A stretch of 64,000 nucleotides of DNA from Cetobacterium somerae (lineage in GTDB: Bacteria; Fusobacteriota; Fusobacteriia; Fusobacteriales; Fusobacteriaceae). The notes under the pieces are model-generated. The model searched no databases. It was given only the letters and a program-made list of their open reading frames with translations, and had not been told where the DNA came from. The stretch is taken from positions 620,001 to 684,000 of the forward strand of contig NZ_CP092519.1 of assembly GCF_022430525.1 (NCBI RefSeq). The letters run 5' to 3'. The position numbers and the translations under genes are program-made. How positions within the stretch are numbered: position 1 is the first letter of the stretch; each line of letters begins with the position of its first letter. This document shows positions 8,812-21,016 of this stretch, one piece after another.

Positions 8812-10314
8812 TTGAAAATCAGACCAGAAGAAGTAAGTAATATAATCAAAACTGAGATCGAGAATTACAAAAAGAGTCTTGATGTCAAAACTTCAGGTTC
8901 TGTATTAGAAGTAGGAGACGGTATCGCTAGAATCTACGGATTAAGCAGTGCAAAAGCGGGAGAGCTTTTAGAGTTTCCTAACGGAATAACAGGAATGGTT
9001 CTAAACCTAGAAGAGGATAACGTTGGAGCAGTTATACTAGGGGACTATACAAAGATTAAAGAGGGAGACGAGGTTAAGGCTACAGGAAGAATTGCCTCAG
9101 TTCCAGCTGGAGAATCTTTGTTAGGAAGAGTAGTTAACGCTTTAGGAGAGCCAATTGATGGAAAAGGTGAAATAAAGTTTGAGAAATACATGGAGATAGA
9201 AAGAAAAGCTTCTGGTATTATCTCAAGAAAACCAGTATCTGAGCCTTTACAAACAGGTATCAAATCAATAGATGGAATGGTACCTATTGGTAGAGGACAA
9301 AGAGAGCTTATTATCGGAGATAGACAAACTGGTAAAACAGCAGTTGCTATTGACGCAATCTTAAATCAAAAAAATACAGGAGTAAAATGTATCTACGTTG
9401 CAATAGGTCAAAAAAGATCAACAGTTGCTCAGATCGTTAAGAGATTAGAAGATGCAGGAGCTATGGAATATACTATAGTTGTTGCAGCAACAGCTTCTGA
9501 GTCAGCTCCTTTACAATATTTAGCACCATATTCAGGAGTAGCTATGGGAGAATACTTCATGGATAAAGGTGAAGCAGTTTTAATAGTTTACGATGACCTT
9601 TCAAAACATGCAGTAGCATATAGAGAAATGTCTCTATTATTAAAAAGACCACCTGGAAGAGAAGCTTATCCAGGAGACGTATTCTATCTTCACTCAAGAC
9701 TACTTGAGAGAGCTGCAAAGTTATCAGATGAATTAGGTGGAGGATCAATAACTGCTCTACCAATAATCGAAACTCAAGCAGGAGACGTATCAGCGTATAT
9801 CCCTACAAACGTTATTTCGATAACAGATGGACAGATATTCCTTGATGCACAACTATTTAACTCTGGATTTAGACCAGCAATCAATGCCGGAATATCTGTA
9901 TCAAGAGTTGGAGGATCAGCACAAATTAAAGCTATGAAACAAGTTGCTGCTAAAGTTAAGCTAGAATTAGCTCAATATACAGAGTTATTAACATTTGCAC
10001 AGTTTGGATCAGATTTAGATAAAGCTACAAAAGCTCAATTAGAAAGAGGACACAGAATTATGGAAGTTTTAAAACAACCACAATACAGTCCTTATCCAGT
10101 TGAAGAGCAAGTTGTATCATTCTATACTGTAATCAATGGATTCTTAGATGATATCGCTATTGCAGATGTAAGAAGATTTGAAAAAGAATTAATTACAGAA
10201 ATGAGAAATACAACAACTATTTTAGATGAGATCGTTGAGAAGAAAAGCTTAGATAAAGATCTTGAGGCTAAAATTGTGGAAGCTATAGTAGCATTTAAAA
10301 AGAATTTTAATTAA
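8812..10314 (+). CDS. atpA: F-type ATP synthase subunit alpha
   Basis: Non-catalytic nucleotide-binding subunit of F1. It is 500 residues with Walker A GDRQTGKT at 169-176, the [22 protein letters not shown] block, and the arginine-finger region [16 protein letters not shown]. The start is TTG after an AGGAGGTG site. The domain order (beta-barrel, nucleotide-binding domain, helical C-terminus) is intact. Confidence 0.98.
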   Translation: MKIRPEEVSNIIKTEIENYKKSLDVKTSGSVLEVGDGIARIYGLSSAKAGELLEFPNGITGMVLNLEEDNVGAVILGDYTKIKEGDEVKATGRIASVPAGESLLGRVVNALGEPIDGKGEIKFEKYMEIERKASGIISRKPVSEPLQTGIKSIDGMVPIGRGQRELIIGDRQTGKTAVAIDAILNQKNTGVKCIYVAIGQKRSTVAQIVKRLEDAGAMEYTIVVAATASESAPLQYLAPYSGVAMGEYFMDKGEAVLIVYDDLSKHAVAYREMSLLLKRPPGREAYPGDVFYLHSRLLERAAKLSDELGGGSITALPIIETQAGDVSAYIPTNVISITDGQIFLDAQLFNSGFRPAINAGISVSRVGGSAQIKAMKQVAAKVKLELAQYTELLTFAQFGSDLDKATKAQLERGHRIMEVLKQPQYSPYPVEEQVVSFYTVINGFLDDIAIADVRRFEKELITEMRNTTTILDEIVEKKSLDKDLEAKIVEAIVAFKKNFN

Positions 10315-10328
10315 AGAGAGGTGGGCAA

Positions 10329-12603
<2,275 letters not shown>

Positions 12604-12605
12604 TT

Positions 12606-13013
12606 ATGGCAAACTCTTTTAAGCTAGAGCTAGTAACTCCATTATCAAAGATATTATCTGAAGAGGTAAACTTTGTTATGCTAAGAACAACAGAGGGAGA
12701 TATGGGTATATTACCTAATCACTCACCTTTTGTTGCTGGATTAGCTACTGGAGAGATGAAAGTTAGAAATAATGGGCAAGAAAAGTTTTACTATGTTTCA
12801 GGTGGATTTGTAGAAATCTCTGATAATGTTGTAACAATTTTAGCAGATGAAGCTATGGATGTTAAAGATATAGATTTAGAAGCTGCAAGAAAAGAAGCTC
12901 AAATTGCTAAAGAAAAATTAGAAAAAATAGCTGAGGATATTGATATCGCTAATGTTCAAAAGACATTAACTCAAGCATTAACTAAAGTTAAATTAGCAGA
13001 AAAAATGTTATAA
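12606..13013 (+). CDS. atpC: F-type ATP synthase subunit epsilon
   Basis: A 135-residue subunit with the N-terminal beta-sandwich (LELVTPLSKILSEEVNFV, GDMGILPNHSPFVAGL, YYVSGGFVEISDNVVTILAD) and a C-terminal helical pair. It contributes to rotor coupling and may inhibit ATP hydrolysis. It is the last gene of the operon, 2 nt after atpD, and is followed immediately by a terminator. Confidence 0.96.
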   Translation: MANSFKLELVTPLSKILSEEVNFVMLRTTEGDMGILPNHSPFVAGLATGEMKVRNNGQEKFYYVSGGFVEISDNVVTILADEAMDVKDIDLEAARKEAQIAKEKLEKIAEDIDIANVQKTLTQALTKVKLAEKML

Positions 13014-13021
13014 AAAATGAA

Positions 13022-13052
13022 CCCCGATTAGAATTTCTAATCGGGGTTTTTT
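13022..13052. terminator. Bidirectional terminator between atpC and the histidine kinase
   Basis: A 10-bp perfect stem, CCCCGATTAG (13022-13031) with CTAATCGGGG (13037-13046), has a 5-nt loop, a T-run on the plus side and an A-run on the other. It ends the atp operon and can also end the convergent minus-strand operon. Confidence 0.93.
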
Positions 13053-14389
13053 ATTAAGATTTTAAATATAAAATAATTATTTTCAATTTTCAAATCAAAG
13101 TTAAATCGATGTAGCTCTAGAATTTTTTTAACTAAAGACAATCCAAGGCCACTTCCCTCGGTATTTTTATCTAAAGCATTTTCTCCTCTTTGGAAAGGTT
13201 CAAATAAATCAGTAGTTTTTTTATTGACTTCAGTAGTGATAATATTCTTAAAAATAAGAATATTACTTTCTAAAAATATTTCTACATCAGATTCATCGGG
13301 AGCATATTTTAACATATTTTGAACTAAATTATTTATAGCAATTTTTAATAAATTATAATCACCGTTTATTTTTATATTTGAAAAGTTAGTAATAACATTA
13401 ATATTTTTTTCAAATTCAATATAATCAAATTGCTCTAATGAAGTTTTAATCATATTTTCTAAATCTATTTGTTGCGTTGTTAATTTATAATCTGGAGAGT
13501 TTATTTTAGAAAGAGTTAATAAACTTTCTGTTAAAGCTCTCATCTCTAAAGATTTTTCAAGCATAGTTTTATAATACTCTTTTTTTCGTTCACTAGGAAC
13601 GTTATCCCTAGCTAATGCTTGAGAGTATAAACAAAGGACAGAAATAGGTGTCTTTAGCTCATGAGATGCATTAGAAACAAAAAGTTTTAAATTTTCAATA
13701 GCAAAAGATAGTTCTTTAGACATTTCATTTAAACTTTGAGCAAGTTCTTCAAGTTCATCACCACTAGACAATTTTATGTTATCAGGATATTCTAATTTCG
13801 CAATTTTTTTAGCACTATTTTTTAAATACATGATATTTCTGTTTATTTTTTTAGAAAATATAGATACAAGAATACCACTTACAAATAAAGAGAAAAAAGC
13901 AGTAAAAAGATTAAATATAAAAATATCATGAATATGTTTTGCAATAACAGCCATAGAACTTCTAATACTTAACATGTAGCCACTATTTAATTTTTCATAG
14001 TAACGAATGAACATAACTCCAGATGTACCATCAACCTCACCTATTTTAAATATAGATTCATTTAATTTTAAAGAGTTATAAATCTTTTTATTATTATTCA
14101 TATGTGAACGATTATTCTGCATAAAGTTTAAATCAATCTTAACTCCAAAATTATCCTCTGCAAAATATATATAATTATCAAGTTTATCTCTATCATCAAT
14201 TAGTTTGATAATATTATTTCTAATTTCAATAATACTTTGTTTTTTCCTATAAATATAAAATTTATCCAAGAAAAAAGAGTTGAAAATAAAACTGGTAATT
14301 ATAGTTAAAAAAACTATCCCTATTGTTAATAGGAATAGTTTTTTAAAGAAGTTAAGTTTTATTGGGAAATTAATCTGTTTTAAAGACAT
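13037..14389 (-). CDS. Sensor histidine kinase
   Basis: A 450-residue membrane kinase. There are two transmembrane segments (about residues 15-40 and 156-179) flanking an external sensor region of about 115 residues, then a HAMP-like linker. The phosphoacceptor histidine is in SNASHELKTPIS (His243). The ATPase domain shows the N box NNLVQNMLKYAPDE and the G box GSGLGLSLVKK. I start at 14389, 6 nt after AGGAG. An upstream in-frame TTG at 14395 overlaps that site. The start overlaps the end of the regulator gene by 20 nt. The signal is unknown. Confidence 0.9.
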   Translation of the reverse strand: MSLKQINFPIKLNFFKKLFLLTIGIVFLTIITSFIFNSFFLDKFYIYRKKQSIIEIRNNIIKLIDDRDKLDNYIYFAEDNFGVKIDLNFMQNNRSHMNNNKKIYNSLKLNESIFKIGEVDGTSGVMFIRYYEKLNSGYMLSIRSSMAVIAKHIHDIFIFNLFTAFFSLFVSGILVSIFSKKINRNIMYLKNSAKKIAKLEYPDNIKLSSGDELEELAQSLNEMSKELSFAIENLKLFVSNASHELKTPISVLCLYSQALARDNVPSERKKEYYKTMLEKSLEMRALTESLLTLSKINSPDYKLTTQQIDLENMIKTSLEQFDYIEFEKNINVITNFSNIKINGDYNLLKIAINNLVQNMLKYAPDESDVEIFLESNILIFKNIITTEVNKKTTDLFEPFQRGENALDKNTEGSGLGLSLVKKILELHRFNFDLKIENNYFIFKILIKNPD

Positions 14390-15026
14390 AACCAACTCCT
14401 CTTACACTTTTAATATAATTATCACAACTTCCAAGTTTTTTTCTTAACCGTTTTACAATAGTATCTACTGCTCTTTCATCACCAAAAAATTCAAATCCCC
14501 AAACTTCATTAAGTAAAGTTTCACGAGAAAAAATTATATTTTGATTTCTTAAAAAAAATTCTAAAAGTTGTGCCTCTCTTCGAGGAAGAATATTACTTTC
14601 TTCAGGAGTATCAAGTTTAAATGTATTGAAATCAAAAGTGATATCTCCAATTTTAAAAAATGTGTCATTACTAAGTTTAAATAATTTTTTTAACTTAATA
14701 ATGAGAAGCTTAGGAGTAAATGGCTTTGTGATATAGTCATCAGCTCCTAATTCAAGTCCTTTAATTTCATCAAATTCACTATCTCTAGCAGTAACCATAA
14801 TTATAGGTACTTGAGATAATGCCTTCAACTTTTTACAAATCTCCCATCCGTTCATACCAGGAAGATTTATATCTAATAATATAAGATCAGGTTTTTCTTT
14901 ATAAAAACAATCAATTGCTTCATCACCTCTGTGAGTTATAACAGTTTCAAATCCCTCATTTTTTAAAGAATCTGAAATAACTGTAGCAAGAGATTTTTCA
15001 TCTTCAACAATAAGAACTTTCTTCAT
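14370..15026 (-). CDS. OmpR/PhoB-family response regulator
   Basis: A 218-residue regulator. The receiver domain has the acidic pocket Glu8/Asp9, phosphoacceptor Asp52 in LILLDINLPG and Lys102-region KPFTP. The C-terminal winged helix ends SCDNYIKSVRGVGYVFKTD, the usual transactivation-loop and wing pattern. It is co-transcribed with the overlapping histidine kinase downstream and follows der by 11 nt. Targets cannot be inferred from the window. Confidence 0.94.
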   Translation of the reverse strand: MKKVLIVEDEKSLATVISDSLKNEGFETVITHRGDEAIDCFYKEKPDLILLDINLPGMNGWEICKKLKALSQVPIIMVTARDSEFDEIKGLELGADDYITKPFTPKLLIIKLKKLFKLSNDTFFKIGDITFDFNTFKLDTPEESNILPRREAQLLEFFLRNQNIIFSRETLLNEVWGFEFFGDERAVDTIVKRLRKKLGSCDNYIKSVRGVGYVFKTD

Positions 15027-15037
15027 AATTAAAATCC

Positions 15038-16357
15038 TTAGCTATTTTTGTGTTCAAAAATAACGTCAATAGGAGTACCTTCAAATCCAAAAGACTCTCT
15101 TAATTTATTTTCGATATATCTACCATATGAGAAGTGAACTAACTCAGGGTAGTTACAGAAAAGAACAAATCTAGGTGGTGCAGTAGAGATTTGTGTAGCA
15201 TAATTTATTTTAACTACTCTACCTTTTCTTGTAGGTGGATTATTCATGATAATAGCATCACTGATAACAGTATTTAATAATCCAGTTGAAATTCTCTTGT
15301 TGTATTCAGCAAATACAGCTTCTGCATGCTCTAATAACTTAGTTGTTCTTTGCCCTGTTAAAGCTGATACGAATTCGATTGGTGCATAAGATAAGAATGG
15401 TAACTCAGCATAAAGCTCTTCTCTCATCTTTTTCATTGTGTCATTTTTCTTATCTGGAATAGTATCCCATTTATTTATAACTATGATAATTGGTTTTTTC
15501 TCTTCATAAGCAATACCAGCAATTCTCTTATCTTGCTCAGTTAATCCTTCACTTCCATCAATCATCCAAATACATACATCAGCTCTTTTTATAGTTTTGA
15601 TAGCTCTTAAAACAGAATAATACTCTAAACTTTCCTCAACTTTAGATTTTCTTCTGATACCAGCAGTATCTATAAGGATATATCTGTTACCATCAAATTC
15701 AATAGCCGTATCAATAGCATCTCTAGTAGTACCAGCTATATTACTAACAATAGTTCTTTCTTCTCCTGATAATCTATTAACAAGAGATGACTTTCCAGCA
15801 TTTGGTCTACCAATAATAGCTAATTTAAGACCTTCTTCCTCTTCATACTCTTCAACTGTTTGATCAATAATATCTACTACTAAATCTAACATATCTCCAA
15901 GGTTTACTTTGTGCTCTCCTGAAATAGGAATTAAATGCTCAAATCCTAATCCCCAGAAATCATAAACATCGTCTTGTTGAGCTTGGAAATTATCAATTTT
16001 ATTAACACAAAGGATAACAGGTTTTTTCTTTTTTCTTAAAAGGTAAGCAACCTCTTCATCTAATGGATTTAAACCATTTTTTCCATCTACAACGAATAAA
16101 ATAACGTCAGCTTCATTCATAGCAACTTCAGCTTGCTGTTTTATTTTAGTCATCATAAAATCATTATTTCTAGGCTCAAGTCCTCCAGTATCAACTAGAA
16201 CAAACTCTTTTCCAGCCCACTCAGTTTCTCTATATAGTCTATCTCTTGTAACTCCTGGTTGGTCATCAACGATAGCTACTCTATCTCCAACCAATTTATT
16301 AAATAGTGTCGATTTTCCAACATTTGGTCTTCCAACGATTGCAACAATAGGTTTCAA
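15038..16357 (-). CDS. der: Ribosome-assembly GTPase Der (EngA)
   Basis: Double-GTPase required for 50S maturation. The first G domain has GRPNVGKST at residues 8-16 and VDTGG. The second has GRPNAGKSS and IDTAGIRRKSKVEE, followed by NKWD. The C-terminal KH-like domain ends FEGTPIDVIFEHK. The 439-residue length is typical. The start codon is TTG. The AGGAGGT ribosome site is made from the last codons of ygiQ (Arg-Arg-Tyr-stop), with a 2-nt gap between genes. Confidence 0.97.
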   Translation of the reverse strand: MKPIVAIVGRPNVGKSTLFNKLVGDRVAIVDDQPGVTRDRLYRETEWAGKEFVLVDTGGLEPRNNDFMMTKIKQQAEVAMNEADVILFVVDGKNGLNPLDEEVAYLLRKKKKPVILCVNKIDNFQAQQDDVYDFWGLGFEHLIPISGEHKVNLGDMLDLVVDIIDQTVEEYEEEEGLKLAIIGRPNAGKSSLVNRLSGEERTIVSNIAGTTRDAIDTAIEFDGNRYILIDTAGIRRKSKVEESLEYYSVLRAIKTIKRADVCIWMIDGSEGLTEQDKRIAGIAYEEKKPIIIVINKWDTIPDKKNDTMKKMREELYAELPFLSYAPIEFVSALTGQRTTKLLEHAEAVFAEYNKRISTGLLNTVISDAIIMNNPPTRKGRVVKINYATQISTAPPRFVLFCNYPELVHFSYGRYIENKLRESFGFEGTPIDVIFEHKNS

Positions 16358-16359
16358 TT

Positions 16360-18066
16360 TTAATACCTCCTAGTTTTATTTGTTTGAGTGATAATATCTT
16401 TTTGTTTTTGCTTTTTACCGTTATCCTTTTCAACAAATATTTTTTTATTGTTAAGTGGATTCATTTCAGTATAATACATAAGTGTAGAATAAGTTGATGG
16501 AGTAGGAGTAAAAATTTGTACCTGCTCTGGACTTATTTTTAGTTCAGAGGATGCGAATCTTTTTAAATCTAACATATCTTTTTCGTTACACCCAGGGTGA
16601 GCAGCAATTAAATAATAAGTTAAAAACTGTTTTTTATCATGTTTTTTATTTAACTCATAAAAACGATTTTTAAACTCTTTTAAGATGCTTTTCCCTTGTT
16701 TTCCCATAAGAGAAAGAATTTTATCCTCTGTATGCTCAGGAGCAATTTTCATCTGCCCTGAAATATGGTCTTTGATAAGTTCTTCAAGATATCTATCACC
16801 AGATTTGTTATCATCTAAAATCATATCATATCTAATTCCAGATGCAATAAATATTTTTTTAATTTTATCTATTGATTTTAACTTTTTCAAAAGAGAAATT
16901 TGTCTAGAATGATCAAGTTTTAAAGCAGGGCAAGTTTCAGGATAAAGACATCTTTTGTGAGAACAAGCTCCATGATTTAATTTCTTAGTACATTCAAGAC
17001 CATACATATTAGCTGTAGGACCACCTACATCCGATATATTTCCTTTAAATCCTTTTGAATTAGCTATATTTGTAACCTCTTTAACGATAGAGTCTTCACT
17101 TCTAGAAATAACTGTTCTTCCTTGATGAACAGCAATTGCACAGAAATTACATTCTCCATAACACCCTCTATGTGTAGTAACAGAGTGTTTTATAGTGTCT
17201 AATGCTTTAACATGTCCATCTTTTTTATAATAAGGATGGACATCTCTTTCAAAATCTAACCCATAAATATCGTCCATCTCTTGAGAAGTGAAATTTTCAC
17301 AAGGAGGATTTTGAATGAAGTATCTATCAGCATTTTTTTGATAAATTCCCTTAGCAGTTATAGGATCACAATTATGATAGAAAAGTTCGAAAGCTTTTAC
17401 AAAGTTTTCTTTTTTTTCAACACATTCTTCAAAACTTGGAAGAGCTAAATATCCTTCTTTAGGTTCTTTAGAAATGTAACCTATACCTCTAATATTTTTC
17501 CAGTCTGTTTTATTTTTTAATGCATTGGCCAATTCAAGCATAGACTTCTCTCCCATACCGTATGAAAGAATATCAGCTTTAGCATCAAAAATAATAGGAC
17601 GTCTTAACGAGTTACTCCAGTAATCATAATGAACTACTCTTCTAAGACTAGCCTCTATTCCCCCCAATACAATGGGAACAGGACTATTTTTAAAGAAACG
17701 ACGAATTAGATTTGTATACTGAATAGTAGCTCTATCAGGTCTTTTATTATTAATTCCACCTGGAGTAAAATCGTCACTTTTTCTTCTTTTTTTTACAGCA
17801 GTATAGTTAGCAACCATTGAATCTACACAACCAGCAGAAACTGCCCAATATAAATTGGGAGTTCCTAATCTAGTTATGTCTTTATCAGAATTAATATCTG
17901 GTTGAGCGATTACTCCTACTTTAAAACCATGCTTAACTAACCATTTACCGATAATAGCAGTACCATTATAAGAAGTATCTAAATAGGTATCTCCAGATAC
18001 AAGTATTATATCTAAAGAGTCCCAACCTAATTTTTTAACCTCTTCCATTGTAGTAGGTAGAAACAT
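16360..18066 (-). CDS. YgiQ family radical SAM protein
   Basis: A 568-residue member of the UPF0313/YgiQ family. The radical SAM cluster motif is HRGCYGECNFCAIAVHQG (Cys-x3-Cys-x2-Cys), about residues 296-313. The N-terminal part has the family opening FLPTTMEEVKKLGWDSLDIILVSGDTY and a B12-binding-like fold region. A second cysteine cluster (CSHKRCLYPETCPAL) may bind another cofactor. Its reaction is not established. It lies between the pyrophosphatase (6-nt gap) and der (2-nt gap). Confidence 0.93.
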   Translation of the reverse strand: MFLPTTMEEVKKLGWDSLDIILVSGDTYLDTSYNGTAIIGKWLVKHGFKVGVIAQPDINSDKDITRLGTPNLYWAVSAGCVDSMVANYTAVKKRRKSDDFTPGGINNKRPDRATIQYTNLIRRFFKNSPVPIVLGGIEASLRRVVHYDYWSNSLRRPIIFDAKADILSYGMGEKSMLELANALKNKTDWKNIRGIGYISKEPKEGYLALPSFEECVEKKENFVKAFELFYHNCDPITAKGIYQKNADRYFIQNPPCENFTSQEMDDIYGLDFERDVHPYYKKDGHVKALDTIKHSVTTHRGCYGECNFCAIAVHQGRTVISRSEDSIVKEVTNIANSKGFKGNISDVGGPTANMYGLECTKKLNHGACSHKRCLYPETCPALKLDHSRQISLLKKLKSIDKIKKIFIASGIRYDMILDDNKSGDRYLEELIKDHISGQMKIAPEHTEDKILSLMGKQGKSILKEFKNRFYELNKKHDKKQFLTYYLIAAHPGCNEKDMLDLKRFASSELKISPEQVQIFTPTPSTYSTLMYYTEMNPLNNKKIFVEKDNGKKQKQKDIITQTNKTRRY

Positions 18067-18072
18067 TTAAAA

Positions 18073-19680
18073 TCACACTCCTTGAGAAGCAGCCATTAAG
18101 AAAGGAACAACTTGTTTCTTTCTAGATACAACACCATCAACCCATGCTGTATTATTAGTTAAAGTTGTATGGAATCCTCTTTCAACAAGCGTTGGCTCAC
18201 CAACAACAAGTAGCATAGATCCAGCTTTAACGATATCTGTAATAACTAATACAGATAATTGATAATCATTTTTAGCATTTGTTTCAGCCATTGCTTTTTC
18301 AAGAGAAGCTTGTTGATCTAATACACCTTTAACGTCAACAGTATTAACTTGAGAAATAGCTAACTTTACACCATTCATAGAAAACTCTTTTTGATCCATA
18401 GTTAAAATCTCTTCAGGAGTTTTATCAGAAAGAGACGTACCAGCAATAAGCATATCCATACCAAAAGCCTCGTAGTTTTCTATACCAGATATAGCAGCTA
18501 GTTCTTTTACAACTTGGATATCTTTTTCTGTACAAGTAGGTGATTTAAATAGTAGTGTATCAGATAAAATAGCACTTAACATTAAACCAGCAATCTCTTT
18601 TGGTGGTACAATACCAGCTTCTTTATATAAACCGTAAATAATTGTACAAGTACATCCAACAGTTTCAGCATTTATTTTAACAGGTTCGTTTGTTTCAAAG
18701 TTTCCGAACTTGTGATGATCAACAACTTGAATTATTTTAGCATCCTTTAAACCAGCAACTGATTGAGCAGCTTCATTATGATCAACTAAAACAACATTTT
18801 TTCTAGTAAAGTTGATTAAGTTTTTTGTTCTTATAGTACCATAAACTTCTCCATTTTTATCAACAACTGGGAAGTTTGTTTGTGTAGATTCCTTCATAAT
18901 ATCTTTAATATCAATTAAATAATCATCTGTAGAGAATGAATAGAATTTTTCATGATTCATTATTGATAAAATTGAAACTGATTGAGATATTAATGGTATT
19001 GTTTTAAATAAAGATTTATTAACTCTTAAAATAGGAGTTTTAGAATCTCTAGGTAAAATAACATCATCTTTATCACAACAAAGAATAATCATATTAACAC
19101 CTAAATCGATTAAATCATCGATAGAGTCAAGTAGTGTTGTAGTAATAACGATATCACCAGCTGCGATGTTTCTATACTCACTTACACCTTTTAAGCTAGC
19201 TTCTATTTTACCAGAAGGATATTCTCCACTGATAACTTCTCCTTCTAAAACATCTTTTAAATTTTCGTAAGTTGTGTAGTATTTAGAAAACAATTCAGAA
19301 TAATCAATGTTTAAGTAAGCATTAGCAATATCTGAAACATGAATCATTCCTCTTAGGTGATTCTTACTATTAACAACAGGTAAGCTAGAGAAGTTTTCTT
19401 CTGTCATTATCTCTAAAGCTCTTTTTAATGAATCTTTATGATTAATAGTTTTCTTTTCAACACGAGTTAAATCTGATATTTGAGCACTTACTGTTGAAAG
19501 TAGTTTTGGTGCATCTATATTAAAGCTTTTTAAAACAAATTCAGTTTCCTTACTAATGTTCCCTAATCTACAAGCTTGAGCAGACTCTCCTTTTAATTCT
19601 TTTAGTCTAGCTAATGAAATAGCTGAGCAGATTGAATCTGTATCTGGATTTCTGTGTCCAAAAATTAAAATTGGTTCCAT
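18073..19680 (-). CDS. Manganese-dependent inorganic pyrophosphatase with CBS/DRTGG regulatory insert
   Basis: Family II (DHH-type) pyrophosphatase. The metal-binding N-terminus is FGHRNPDTDS (His9, Asp13, Asp15), with VLVDHNE and QVVDHHKFGN later and a DHHA2 domain at the C-terminus. At 535 residues it is about 220 longer than plain family II enzymes. The extra part is a CBS motif, a DRTGG-like domain and a second CBS motif (about residues 70-300), which in characterised relatives bind adenine nucleotides or Ap4A and tune activity. It heads the minus-strand operon. The RBS AAGGAGAG is clear. Confidence 0.93.
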   Translation of the reverse strand: MEPILIFGHRNPDTDSICSAISLARLKELKGESAQACRLGNISKETEFVLKSFNIDAPKLLSTVSAQISDLTRVEKKTINHKDSLKRALEIMTEENFSSLPVVNSKNHLRGMIHVSDIANAYLNIDYSELFSKYYTTYENLKDVLEGEVISGEYPSGKIEASLKGVSEYRNIAAGDIVITTTLLDSIDDLIDLGVNMIILCCDKDDVILPRDSKTPILRVNKSLFKTIPLISQSVSILSIMNHEKFYSFSTDDYLIDIKDIMKESTQTNFPVVDKNGEVYGTIRTKNLINFTRKNVVLVDHNEAAQSVAGLKDAKIIQVVDHHKFGNFETNEPVKINAETVGCTCTIIYGLYKEAGIVPPKEIAGLMLSAILSDTLLFKSPTCTEKDIQVVKELAAISGIENYEAFGMDMLIAGTSLSDKTPEEILTMDQKEFSMNGVKLAISQVNTVDVKGVLDQQASLEKAMAETNAKNDYQLSVLVITDIVKAGSMLLVVGEPTLVERGFHTTLTNNTAWVDGVVSRKKQVVPFLMAASQGV

Positions 19681-19873
19681 GTAAAATACTCTCCTTTTTC
19701 TTTATAAGTCTATTTATTATTTTATCATTTTTTTGAAAATAGAACAACAAAATCTTTACTTTTCTTATAAAAAAACATAAATATTAAATAGAGTGTAGTA
19801 GAATCTGGAAAATATACTGTTATTGTGATAAAATATATTAAAAGTTTTTTGAAAATTCAAAAGAGGTGAAGTT
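19681..19873. other. Divergent intergenic region (pyrophosphatase / tatD)
   Basis: This AT-rich 193-bp gap separates the minus-strand operon from tatD and must hold promoters for both. The best plus-strand candidate is TGGAAA (19806-19811) with TAAAAT (19829-19834) at 17 bp. It is weak. No gene or strong hairpin is visible. Confidence 0.35.
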
Positions 19874-20632
19874 ATGAAATTAGTGGATACACATTGTCAT
19901 TTAGATAATGAAAAATTCGATGAAGATAGATTAGAAGTAATAGAAAGAATAAAAGAAAATTTAGAGTTTTGTGTAAATATAGGATATGACTTAGCTAGTT
20001 CTAAAAAAAGCTTAGAGTTAGCCAAAGAATATGATTTTATATATGCTGTAATAGGAGTTCATCCAATTGATATAGCTGAGTATAGCGAAGAGGTTGAAAA
20101 AGAACTTGAAATCTTAGGAAAGAATCCAAAGGTTGTAGCTATTGGTGAAATAGGATTAGATTATCATTGGATGACAGAACCTAAAGAGGTTCAACAAGAA
20201 AGATTTAAAAGACAACTAGAGCTTGCAGAAAGATTAAATAAACCGGTTGTTATCCATACAAGAGATGCTATGGAAGATACTGTTAATATTTTAAAAGAGT
20301 ATCCAAACATAACAGGAGTTATTCATTGTTATCCAGGATCTTTAGAAACAGCAAAGCAATTGATTGATAGATTTTACTTAGGAATTGGTGGAACTTTAAC
20401 TTTTAAAAATAGCAAAAAAGCAGTTGAAGTTGTAAAAGATATTCCTTTAGATAGAATAGTTATTGAAACTGATTGTCCATATTTAACTCCAGAACCTTTT
20501 AGAGGAAAAAGAAATGAACCTATTTATGTTGAATATGTAGCAAAGAAAATAGCTGAAATAAAAGAGATTAGCGTTGAAGATATTACAAAAGTAACTACAG
20601 AAAATGCTAAGAAGTTATATAGAATAGGTTAG
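19874..20632 (+). CDS. tatD: TatD family metal-dependent hydrolase (DNase)
   Basis: A 252-residue TIM-barrel hydrolase with every metal-site motif of the family: DTHCHLDN at the N-terminus, AIGEIGLDYHW near residue 92, VVIHTRDA, GVIHCYPGS, and IETDCPYLTPEPFRGKRNEP near residue 200. Family members act as 3'-5' exonucleases or in D-aminoacyl-related repair. The GAGGTGAAG ribosome site precedes the ATG. It is followed 3 nt later by acpS. Confidence 0.94.
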   Translation: MKLVDTHCHLDNEKFDEDRLEVIERIKENLEFCVNIGYDLASSKKSLELAKEYDFIYAVIGVHPIDIAEYSEEVEKELEILGKNPKVVAIGEIGLDYHWMTEPKEVQQERFKRQLELAERLNKPVVIHTRDAMEDTVNILKEYPNITGVIHCYPGSLETAKQLIDRFYLGIGGTLTFKNSKKAVEVVKDIPLDRIVIETDCPYLTPEPFRGKRNEPIYVEYVAKKIAEIKEISVEDITKVTTENAKKLYRIG

Positions 20633-20635
20633 AAT

Positions 20636-21016
20636 ATGGCTATGAAATTTATAGGAATAGGAAATGATATTGTAGAAATAGAAAGAATATCAAAAGCTAT
20701 TGAAAAAAATGGTTTTAAAGAGAGAGTCTTTACATCAAAGGAGATAGCCCAAATACAGGAAAAAGGAGATAAAGCAGAAAGTTATGCAGGAAGGTTTTCG
20801 GCTAAAGAAGCTATATCTAAAGCTTTAGGAACTGGAGTAAGAGGGTTTAATCTTGTGGATATAGAGATTTTAAATAACTCTTTAGGAAAACCTGAGGTAA
20901 CTTTAAAAGGGAATTTAGAAAATAAAAACGATAGATTTATAGTAGAGATATCAATATCTCATTGTAAAGAGTATGCAACAGCTGTTGCAATAATAATGGA
21001 AAGAGAGGTAAAATGA
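20636..21016 (+). CDS. acpS: Holo-[acyl-carrier-protein] synthase
   Basis: Transfers 4'-phosphopantetheine from CoA to the serine of ACP. The 126-residue length and motifs GIGNDIVEIERI (Mg2+ aspartate) and GRFSAKEAISKALGTG (glutamate/lysine site) are diagnostic, and SISHCKEYATAVAI closes the fold. Two in-frame ATGs (20636 and 20642) are possible and I keep the first. It overlaps the next gene by 4 nt. Confidence 0.95.
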   Translation: MAMKFIGIGNDIVEIERISKAIEKNGFKERVFTSKEIAQIQEKGDKAESYAGRFSAKEAISKALGTGVRGFNLVDIEILNNSLGKPEVTLKGNLENKNDRFIVEISISHCKEYATAVAIIMEREVK

